DNA from: a bacterium
GTDB lineage: Bacteria; Bacteroidota; Bacteroidia; Bacteroidales; Bacteroidaceae
Direction of reading: 5' to 3'
DNA length: 37,251 nt
NCBI GenBank assembly: GCA_004559785.1
Contig: SFXD01000010.1
Span: 1-37,251 of the forward strand
This document shows positions 31,660-37,251 of this stretch, piece by piece. Position numbers and translations under genes: made by a program. The first letter of the stretch is position 1, and each line of letters starts with the position of its first letter. A model generated the notes under the pieces. The model was given only the letters and a program-made list of their open reading frames with translations, was not told where the DNA came from and made no database searches.

Positions 31660-32255
31660 TCCTTCTCTCCTGTCGTTGTGTTGACGTGTAGCGTTATGAT
31701 GTCTCCTTCCTCCACTCCCTCCAGATATTCCACGGGAAGGCTTGCGTATGCGTCCCGGGAGTACGAGGCGGGGTCGCCGTTCTGCCTGTGGTGTAGGCTG
31801 ACGTGGATGTTTCCGGGCTCACGTCGGTCTACGATGAACCCCCAGTATTGCACGCCACCCTGTGTCAGTGGAGAGAGGTGCATGTTGATGTAGCCTCCGG
31901 CCCTCCATGCGCTCACCACCACGGTGGGGTCCTTGGCAGCGACCTCTGTAGAGTCACGCAATATGGTCACGCCTGTCATGTTGTACAGCCTGGCAGTATT
32001 GCCATTGGGGACGTAGCCGCAGACAAGCCTGTATCTCGCCTCCTTGACGTACCCCGAGGGTGGGTTGCTGACGGAGTATTCTGTCCCCTTATCGGTCAGC
32101 ATCCTCACCATCCTGCCTTCGCTGTCGGTCAGCACGTCTGCCATCTCCGTCAGGATGTCGGGGTAGGTGGTCTCGTAGCCCTCGTCATTCCTGTCGCACG
32201 ATAGCAGTATGGTGAGGACCAGGGCGTAGGCGTACATGTTGAGTAGTCGTCTCAT
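31641..32255 (-). CDS. NigD-like lipoprotein
   Basis: A 204-residue predicted lipoprotein: MRRLLNMYAYALVLTILLSC with the lipidated Cys at 20. The start ATG overlaps the stop of the acyltransferase gene (ATGA at 32255-32252), which excludes the longer open frame upstream. The body resembles the NigD family of Bacteroidota: LTDSEGRMVRMLTDKG, YRLVCGYVPNGNTARLY, then AWRAGGYINMHLSPLTQGGV, the conserved W-x-G-G-Y-[IL]-N-[ML] segment, and a final beta-rich GDIITLHVNTTTGEKEW. NigD-type proteins have no well-established function. Here it lies inside an operon of cell-wall, RNA-modification and lipid genes, overlapping mnmA by 19 bases. Confidence 0.78.
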   Translation of the reverse strand: MRRLLNMYAYALVLTILLSCDRNDEGYETTYPDILTEMADVLTDSEGRMVRMLTDKGTEYSVSNPPSGYVKEARYRLVCGYVPNGNTARLYNMTGVTILRDSTEVAAKDPTVVVSAWRAGGYINMHLSPLTQGGVQYWGFIVDRREPGNIHVSLHHRQNGDPASYSRDAYASLPVEYLEGVEEGDIITLHVNTTTGEKEWNFRR

Positions 32256-33493
32256 ATCGCCTTGTGCTTGTTGAATACGGGGTTTGCGTACATCGTGAGT
32301 AATCTCTCTCTGAGGAAGCCTTCGTCCTTGTTTTCTACCTGTACCAGGGCGATGCGTCCTTTGAGGTATTGCTCGAATGCTTCCTTCTGGGCATTGGTGT
32401 AGTGGCTGCTGTAGTCCTTGCCGCCTGTCAGCAGGTCGGCAGCGACGTAGTTGCCTGGGTATAGCCTGTAGCCGGCATGTATCTGCTTGTCCATCCTTCG
32501 TGCAATCTCTGCAAAGAGTTCGGTGCGTGGCAGTTCGCTTAGTTCGTCCAGCCATGTGTTGATGCACGGTGCTGCCTCGTAGTGAATGTGCCCCTTGCGT
32601 CCGAGGATGCCCACCTTCATGTTCTGCAGGTCATCCTGCTTGCTCTTCTTGTATGCCGGGTTGTCTCTCTTCATCTGGAATTCCTGAGCTTTCAGGTAGT
32701 CGCAGGGGTCGTACTCGTAACTGATGGTAAGAGGTACTATGTGCAATTCCCTCAACCTTTCTGTCGGTGAGCCATCTCCGCCCATAGCCAGCATCTTCAG
32801 CACGCTTTCCTGTGTCTGGTCGTTGGAGTCCTTGGCTCGTCCCTCCCTCTGTGCTATCCAGATATTCTGCCTCTTCACTCCAATGGCATAGTGCATGTAC
32901 CGGCTCATCAGTCGGCTGCTCTCAAGCAGTTCCCTCGGTGAGAGTCCCCTGCGCACGGTGAAGGCCTTGTTCAGCTTGACCAGTTTCTTTATCCATGGAT
33001 ATATCAGCAGGTTGTCGCCGATGGCAATCTCGCATGTGGTGGGGAAATGGTTCTCGTACAGCATCACGTCGAGTATGGCGCTGTCGAGCACTATGTCCCT
33101 GTGGTTGGATATGAAGGTATACCTCTCCTCGCCGTTGTTGATGCAGGAATGCCCGAAACTGTAGCCCGAAGAGCATTTCCGTAGGATGTACTTAACCAAG
33201 GGTTTCATGAATCGCAGTTGGAAACCCATGGTGCTGTCTATCCCTATGAAGGATGCTCGGAGCAAGCCGTTCCTAAGCCATCTTGGCATCCATGGCACAA
33301 AGCCTTTCAGCAGAGTGGCAAACTGCCGGTCGTGCAGCAGTTCTTGCAGGACTTGCCTTACCTCGTCGTCGTTATACGGCCGTATCTCGTCGAACTCGTC
33401 TGTTCCTGTCTGTGCTTCGTTTGTCTTGTCCTTTTCGGTCATGGTCTTGAAGGTGTATGGTGTGATTGTCTTAGGCTGGTGGGTGTCTTGCAT
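32252..33493 (-). CDS. PlsC-like phospholipid/glycerol acyltransferase family protein
   Basis: A 413-residue protein of the glycerophosphate acyltransferase superfamily in the form usual for Bacteroidota. The acceptor-site block is RYTFISNHRDIVLDSAIL (about 123-140), where the spacing from His to the second Asp is HX5D rather than the classical HX4D. Downstream NKAFTVRRGLSPRELL and IWIAQREGRAKDSNDQTQES correspond to later blocks (the EGRAKDS segment resembles the FPEG-type motif). There is no obvious transmembrane helix, so it is probably peripheral to the inner membrane. The start at 33493 is three bases after the ddl stop; ATG 33442 is an alternative. It probably acylates a lysolipid, but phosphatidic-acid synthesis versus another lipid cannot be decided. 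Confidence 0.82.
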   Translation of the reverse strand: MQDTHQPKTITPYTFKTMTEKDKTNEAQTGTDEFDEIRPYNDDEVRQVLQELLHDRQFATLLKGFVPWMPRWLRNGLLRASFIGIDSTMGFQLRFMKPLVKYILRKCSSGYSFGHSCINNGEERYTFISNHRDIVLDSAILDVMLYENHFPTTCEIAIGDNLLIYPWIKKLVKLNKAFTVRRGLSPRELLESSRLMSRYMHYAIGVKRQNIWIAQREGRAKDSNDQTQESVLKMLAMGGDGSPTERLRELHIVPLTISYEYDPCDYLKAQEFQMKRDNPAYKKSKQDDLQNMKVGILGRKGHIHYEAAPCINTWLDELSELPRTELFAEIARRMDKQIHAGYRLYPGNYVAADLLTGGKDYSSHYTNAQKEAFEQYLKGRIALVQVENKDEGFLRERLLTMYANPVFNKHKAI

Positions 33494-33496
33494 TGG

Positions 33497-34486
33497 TCAG
33501 GCGAGTGTGTCCTCGATGATGTCGGTCATCACGTCCGTTATGTCCAGTCCGGCAGCCCTTACCTGCTGTGGGATGAAACTGGTAGCGGTCATTCCGGGGG
33601 TGGTGTTAATCTCAAGCATGTTAATCTTGCTGCCTTCGGTGATGATATAGTCTATGCGGATTATGCCATGGCATCCCAGTATGTCGTATATCATCGAGGT
33701 CAGTTTCTGCACTCGCTCCGTCATCTTGTCCGTCAGCCGGGCTGGCGTAATCTCGCTCACCTCCCCGTTGTATTTTGCGTCGTAGTCAAAGAACTCCCTC
33801 TTCGTTACGACCTCCGTGATGGGCAGCACTACGCTCTTTTCCTTTGTCTTGTAGCATCCGCATGTAATCTCTGTCCCTGGCATGAAGGCTTCCACCATTA
33901 CATCCTCGCCCTCCTTGAGTGCAACTTCTATGGCAGGTCTCAGTCCTGCCTTGTCCTTGACCTTTGTAGTGCCGAAGGACGACCCTCCTCTGGCAGGCTT
34001 GACGAAGCAGGGCAGCCCTATTCTCTCTATTATGTCCTCGTCATCCACCTCTTTGTCGTGCCCTATCCTAATAAGCAGGCTGTCTGCCACCGACACGCCC
34101 AGTCCTCGCATGTAGTTGTTGAGGACGAACTTGTCGTATGTCATCGACTCTACGAGAACGTTGCATGTGGAGTAGGGCATCCCTATAAGGTCGAAATAGC
34201 CTTGCAGGATGCCATTCTCGCCTGGAGCTCCATGGATGGTGATGTAGCAGAAGTCTGGACGAATCGTCAGCCCGTCTTCCTTGGCGAACGAGAAGTCGTT
34301 TCTGTCCACGGTCTGTCGCTTGCCATTGCCAAGCAGGGCTTCCCATTTGCCGGCATGTATCTCCACCTTATATATAATATATCTCTCCTTGTCCAAAAAG
34401 GACTCTATGCCTGCAGCACTCCTCATGCTTACGTCATGTTCGGAGGAGTCTCCTCCGCAAACTATGGCAACAATCTTCTTTCCCAT
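33497..34486 (-). CDS. ddl: D-alanine--D-alanine ligase
   Basis: A 329-residue ATP-grasp ligase forming the D-Ala-D-Ala dipeptide of peptidoglycan in the cytoplasm. I prefer the ATG at 34486 (MGKKIVAIVCGGDSSEHDVS) over the in-frame ATG 48 bases upstream because it gives the family N-terminus and length. Signatures are GGDSSEHDVSMRSA, YITIHGAPGENGILQGYFDL, the ATP-grasp segment PCFVKPARGGSSFGTTKV, and the Mg-binding C-terminus RIDYIITEGSKINMLEINTT with PGMTATSFIP. It lies between rluD and the acyltransferase gene on the - strand, and the PASTA protein gene at the operon's head also points to cell-wall work. Confidence 0.95.
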   Translation of the reverse strand: MGKKIVAIVCGGDSSEHDVSMRSAAGIESFLDKERYIIYKVEIHAGKWEALLGNGKRQTVDRNDFSFAKEDGLTIRPDFCYITIHGAPGENGILQGYFDLIGMPYSTCNVLVESMTYDKFVLNNYMRGLGVSVADSLLIRIGHDKEVDDEDIIERIGLPCFVKPARGGSSFGTTKVKDKAGLRPAIEVALKEGEDVMVEAFMPGTEITCGCYKTKEKSVVLPITEVVTKREFFDYDAKYNGEVSEITPARLTDKMTERVQKLTSMIYDILGCHGIIRIDYIITEGSKINMLEINTTPGMTATSFIPQQVRAAGLDITDVMTDIIEDTLA

Positions 34487-34549
34487 TTCTACAATATTCT
34501 TATGTGTTACCGAAGGCGATAACCTCGGATTCATGTGTCTGTTTATCTC

Positions 34550-35602
34550 TCACTGCAAGCGTGCCTTCACGTATGTCCTCCATTTTTCGATGAGGCCTCT
34601 CATGTCCTGGGGCAGTTCGGAGGTGAAGAACATCTCCTCGCCCGTCGTTGGGTGTACGAATCCCAGGGTGCGCGCATGGAGGGCTTGCCTTGGGCATATC
34701 TCCATGCAGTTGTGTACGAAGGCCTTGTACGAAGCCGTCAGTTCGCCTCTTAGTATCTGGTCTCCGCCGTATCTGGCATCGGCAAACAGGGGATGCCCCA
34801 AATGTCTCATGTGTGCCCTTATCTGGTGGGTGCGTCCTGTTTCCAGCCTGCATTCCACCAGAGTCACTGCCCAGAAGCGTTCCAGTACGTGCCAATGCGT
34901 GACGGCTGGTTTGCCTGTGTCGCTGCCTACGGGATAGACTGCCATTTGCAGCCTGTCTTTCGGGTGTCTCCCGATGTTGCCCTCTATGGTGCCATCGTCC
35001 TCCGCAAACGGTCCCCAGACGAGTGCGCGGTACTGCCGTTTTGTGGTGTGATGGAAGAATTGCTTGCACAGGTGTGTCTTGGCTTCTGCCGTCTTGGCTA
35101 TCACGAGCAGTCCGCTCGTGTCCTTGTCTATTCGGTGTACGAGTCCCACCGTTGGGTCGTTGGGGTCGAAGCCAGGATCGTCCCTCAGGTGCCATGCAAG
35201 GGCATTGACGAGTGTCCCGCTGTAGTTGCCGCACCCGGGGTGGACTACCATTCCGGCTGGTTTGTCTATCACCATGAGGAGGTCGTCTTCATAGACCACG
35301 TCCAAGGGTATCTCTTCGGGCACAATTTCCCATTCCCTCTTGGGACGGTCCAGCACCAGTGTCACTATGTCGTGGGGCTTTACCCTGTAGTTGCTCTTGA
35401 CGCTCTTGCCGTTGACGCGTATGCATCCCGCCTCTGCCGCCTTCTGTATGCGGTTGCGGCTGGTGTCGGGCATGTGGTCTATGAGGAACTTGTCTATCCG
35501 CACTGCGCCCTGGCCCTTGTCCACCTCTATGCGCCAGTGCTCGTGTTCTTCTGCAGTCTCCAGCAGTTCGTCGTCCTCGATTTCCTCTTCCGACAGTCTC
35601 AT
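34550..35602 (-). CDS. rluD: RluA-family 23S rRNA pseudouridine synthase (RluD-like)
   Basis: A 350-residue pseudouridine synthase. An acidic N-terminal extension precedes an S4 RNA-binding domain (about 33-90; RIDKFLIDHMPDTSRNRIQK and GCIRVNGKSVKSNYRVKPHD). The catalytic domain carries VGLVHRIDKDTSGLLVIAKT with the catalytic Asp in HRIDKDTSG (about 155-165), and later LVECRLETGRTHQIRAHMRH. RluD modifies U1911, U1915 and U1917 of 23S rRNA in E. coli; the same target is likely but RluC-type specificity cannot be excluded. It sits between the PASTA protein and ddl on one transcript, 28 bases after the former, an order I recognise as common in Bacteroidota. Confidence 0.93.
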   Translation of the reverse strand: MRLSEEEIEDDELLETAEEHEHWRIEVDKGQGAVRIDKFLIDHMPDTSRNRIQKAAEAGCIRVNGKSVKSNYRVKPHDIVTLVLDRPKREWEIVPEEIPLDVVYEDDLLMVIDKPAGMVVHPGCGNYSGTLVNALAWHLRDDPGFDPNDPTVGLVHRIDKDTSGLLVIAKTAEAKTHLCKQFFHHTTKRQYRALVWGPFAEDDGTIEGNIGRHPKDRLQMAVYPVGSDTGKPAVTHWHVLERFWAVTLVECRLETGRTHQIRAHMRHLGHPLFADARYGGDQILRGELTASYKAFVHNCMEICPRQALHARTLGFVHPTTGEEMFFTSELPQDMRGLIEKWRTYVKARLQ

Positions 35603-35630
35603 AAATTCCTCTCCCTTTTCCCCGTGTGAT

Positions 35631-36266
35631 TTAGAAATCGAGTACGCCTCCTGCTGACATGCTGTCCGTCTGTGCCTCGTCGGTCCAACCTCCCGTATCG
35701 TAGTCCATCGATACCTCGTCAGTGCCTACCACGAGGACTACCGGCATGTCTATGGGAACTCTCTCTCCTGCATAGACGTTCTGCCCCTTGCACTTTAAGG
35801 CAAGTACCCAGTCCTTGTCGCCGCTCACGTACTCTATCGGGCCTATCTTGAATCCCAAAGCCTTCAGTTGAGCCTCTGCCTCCCGAAGCGAGCAGTTGTC
35901 GGCAATGTCTGGTATGGGCAGTGTTGGTGTCTGCCGTGCGTTTATCACCAGGTAGATGCTCCTGCCGCTCTTGACCAGGCTGCCTTTCTGTGGAAACTGG
36001 TCCAGGATAGTGCCGGCTGGCAGGTTGCGGTTGTACGAGGAGTCGGAGATGAAGGCCTTCAGTCCTGCCCTCTCCAATGCGTATTCCGCATCGTTCAGCA
36101 ACATTCCGTTGATGTCGGGAACCTCTATCTTCTCGCCATGCCGAGTATATTTTTCCATTCCTATCCACACGCCGATGCAGATGCCTACTAAGACCAGACA
36201 CATGGCAAAGAGGTTCCAATAGACCATGGGGCTGAATATTTTGCTGAAGAATGTTCTTATTCCCAT
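35631..36266 (-). CDS. Membrane-anchored PASTA domain protein
   Basis: A 211-residue protein with one transmembrane helix (about 15-36, VYWNLFAMCLVLVGICIGVW) and two to three PASTA domains: IEVPDINGMLLNDAEYALER with the LPAGTILDQFPQKGSLVKSG repeat end, then LPIPDIADNCSLREAEAQLK and a weaker third. PASTA domains bind peptidoglycan or muropeptides; here there is no kinase or transpeptidase domain, so it may be a wall sensor or scaffold. The ATG at 36266 is preferred because the in-frame ATG at 36296 lies inside the -7 box (36293-36301) and could not be transcribed. It is the first gene of the - strand operon leading to rluD, ddl, the acyltransferase, the NigD-like gene and mnmA. The C-terminal tail is acidic and Ser/Gly-rich. 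Confidence 0.88.
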   Translation of the reverse strand: MGIRTFFSKIFSPMVYWNLFAMCLVLVGICIGVWIGMEKYTRHGEKIEVPDINGMLLNDAEYALERAGLKAFISDSSYNRNLPAGTILDQFPQKGSLVKSGRSIYLVINARQTPTLPIPDIADNCSLREAEAQLKALGFKIGPIEYVSGDKDWVLALKCKGQNVYAGERVPIDMPVVLVVGTDEVSMDYDTGGWTDEAQTDSMSAGGVLDF

Positions 36267-36292
36267 ACCATTATTATTATTGCATATCAAGC

Positions 36293-36301
36293 GCAAAGGT
36301 A
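36293..36301 (-). promoter_or_regulatory. -7 promoter element of the PASTA-rluD-ddl operon
   Basis: TACCTTTGC on the - strand, 26 bases before the ATG at 36266. A TTTG on the - strand at 36325-36328 (23-base spacer) may be the -33 element. It is the only clear promoter upstream of the six closely spaced - strand genes. Confidence 0.72.
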
Positions 36302-36367
36302 CTCAAAAAAAATGAGACTGGGCGCAAAATGACAGGAAAAGTTTGCCATAAGGGTGCCCATGGTCGC

Positions 36368-36408
36368 AAAACGAAAGCTGCATCCTGCCGTGAGCGGAAG
36401 GATGCAGC
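36368..36408 (-). terminator. Intrinsic terminator of efp
   Basis: On the - strand a 10-bp perfect stem (36399-36408 with 36377-36386) with a 12-base loop is followed by TTTCGTTTTG, a T-rich tail. It begins about 28 bases past the efp stop at 36437. Confidence 0.8.
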
Positions 36409-36436
36409 GTTATGGTGTCCTATGCAAATGGTAGAC

Positions 36437-37003
36437 TTATACCTTTACTCGGCCGAGGTACGAACCGTCGCGACTGTCTACCTCCACGGTCTCGCCCTCT
36501 TCTATGAACAGGGGAACTCGAATCTCTGCGCCTGTCTCCACGCGTGCAGGCTTCAGCGTATTGGTTGCCGTGTCACCCTTGAGTCCGGGCTCGGTCCATA
36601 CTATCTGTAGGTGTACCTTGACAGGTACGTCGGCATACAGGACGGTCTCTGTGCTGGCGTCAACTACTACTTCCACGTTCTCGCTCTCCTTCATGAAGTT
36701 CACTCCATTCACCTGCTCGGGGGCAATGTTGATTTGCTCGAAGGTCTCGTTGTTCATGAAAACCAAATCGTCGCCATCCTTGTAAAGGTATTGGTATGGG
36801 CGACGCTCAACGCGTACGTCCTCCAGCTTCTCGCCGATGTTGAAACGCTTTTCGATTACACCGCCGTTAACCACGTCCTTCAGCGTAACGTTCATGATAG
36901 TGTTGCCCTTGCCTGGCTTGCGATGCAGGAAGTCGATGCAGAAATAGAGCTTGCCGTCCATGCGGATGCATGTGCCCTTCTTGATGTCCTGTGAATTAAT
37001 CAT
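36437..37003 (-). CDS. efp: Elongation factor P
   Basis: A 188-residue EF-P, which rescues ribosomes stalled at polyproline stretches. The ATG at 37003 gives the standard N-terminus MINSQDIKKGTCIRMDGKLY; the long frame upstream crosses the promoter and is not coding. The KOW-like N-terminal domain carries the tip loop LHRKPGKGNTIMNVTL with Lys32, the position that is modified or interacts with tRNA in this family. Two OB-fold domains follow, ending in the signature RVETGAEIRVPLFIEEGETV and DSRDGSYLGRVKV. It is transcribed divergently from rpmH and has its own promoter and terminator, so it is probably monocistronic. Confidence 0.96.
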   Translation of the reverse strand: MINSQDIKKGTCIRMDGKLYFCIDFLHRKPGKGNTIMNVTLKDVVNGGVIEKRFNIGEKLEDVRVERRPYQYLYKDGDDLVFMNNETFEQINIAPEQVNGVNFMKESENVEVVVDASTETVLYADVPVKVHLQIVWTEPGLKGDTATNTLKPARVETGAEIRVPLFIEEGETVEVDSRDGSYLGRVKV

Positions 37004-37044
37004 AAAATAGTTGTTTGTATTAAGAGTATTGTTATTTTCGCGCT

Positions 37045-37053
37045 GCAAAGGTA
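37045..37053 (-). promoter_or_regulatory. -7 promoter element of efp
   Basis: TACCTTTGC on the - strand, leaving a leader of about 35 bases before the ATG at 37003. The -33 element is not obvious. Confidence 0.72.
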
Positions 37054-37104
37054 CAAAATAAATGTGAAAAAAAGTGTGTGTAAGAGGAAAAATAAGAGTA
37101 AACT

Positions 37105-37137
37105 TTTGGTTAATAACAAAAAAGTTGCTAATTTTGC
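37105..37137 (+). promoter_or_regulatory. Promoter of rpmH
   Basis: TTTG at 37105-37108 and TAATTTTGC at 37129-37137 form a -33/-7 pair with a 20-base spacer, a strong match to the Bacteroidota consensus, as expected for a ribosomal-protein gene. Confidence 0.78.
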
Positions 37138-37182
37138 ACCCCGAATAAGCAGCAAACATACAATAAAAAGCTCTATAACATT

Positions 37183-37251
37183 ATGAAAAGAACGTTTCAA
37201 CCCCACAACCGTCGCCGCAGCAACAAGCACGGTTTCCGTCAGAGAATGTCT
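37183..37251 (+). CDS. rpmH: Ribosomal protein L34 (3' end outside window)
   Basis: ATG at 37183 opens a frame that runs off the window end. The 23 visible residues (MKRTFQPHNRRRSNKHGFRQ then RMS) are the highly conserved N-terminus of the large-subunit protein L34. A consensus promoter lies upstream. It is divergent from efp. Confidence 0.95.
   Translation, partial: MKRTFQPHNRRRSNKHGFRQRMS

Noticed and set aside
32256..32567. Upstream extension of the NigD-like frame
   Set aside because: It overlaps the acyltransferase gene; the ATG at 32255 gives a proper lipoprotein signal.
33218..34522. Open frame (434 codons) on the + strand across ddl and the acyltransferase gene
   Set aside because: Spans two real genes on the other strand and lacks family motifs, so it is a composition artefact.
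37004..37159. N-terminal extension of EF-P
   Set aside because: It crosses the efp promoter box at 37045-37053 and is not family-like.
1..37251. CRISPR array, insertion sequence, integrase or defence system
   Set aside because: No regularly spaced direct repeats, transposase or integrase motifs, or defence-protein signatures were seen in any frame.

Overview
The window looks like a chromosomal segment from a Bacteroidales bacterium, most likely a Prevotella-like genus. The grounds are sequence-based. The promoter elements match the Bacteroidota -7 consensus TAnnTTTGC. Several secreted proteins end in the short Prevotella-style type IX sorting tail (for example YNLSGQRVSR...GIYIVGGRKV). The ornithine transcarbamylase is of the Bacteroides N-succinylornithine type, and a NigD-like lipoprotein is present. 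Coding DNA is visibly GC-rich and intergenic DNA A/T-rich. No transposase, phage gene or CRISPR array was found.

Layout: (1) 1-1321, the 3' end of a secreted surface protein plus a 56-codon gene, closed by a strong hairpin. (2) 1392-7996, an AraC-type regulator divergent from a three-gene RND efflux operon (adaptor, pump, TolC-like channel). (3) 7926-8474, an RlpA-like protein converging on and overlapping the TolC gene. (4) 8615-13050, polysaccharide export: a Wza-like lipoprotein and a Wzc-like BY-kinase on +, facing a sugar transferase and WbuC-like cupin on -. (5) 13222-13294, tRNA-Pro(CGG). (6) 13641-23860, a long + strand arginine/proline cluster: argR, a GNAT acyltransferase, argG, argC, argD, proC, proB, proA, an AMP-forming acyl-CoA ligase and an argF' transcarbamylase. 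(7) 23861-30277, a structured non-coding region, a small secreted cohesin-like protein and a 1699-residue secreted repeat protein. (8) 30568-36266, a - strand operon: PASTA protein, RluD, Ddl, PlsC-like acyltransferase, NigD-like lipoprotein, MnmA. (9) 36437-37251, efp divergent from rpmH.

The arg/pro cluster is the most informative block. Together its genes cover acyl-glutamate formation, the acyl-glutamyl-phosphate reductase and aminotransferase steps, carbamoylation, argininosuccinate synthesis, and all three enzymes from glutamate to proline. The kinase (argB), deacylase and argH are not in the window. The transcarbamylase carries Ser90 where, as I recall the published work, Pro means succinylornithine and Glu means acetylornithine; Ser is one of the substitutions reported to give succinylornithine activity. 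An acyl-CoA ligase just upstream suggests the untested idea that it supplies or recycles the acyl-CoA used by the pathway. The segment is mostly ordinary chromosome; the least explained items are this acyl-CoA ligase, the CxxC-headed repeat protein, the 56-residue protein and the purine-rich hairpin region after argF'.
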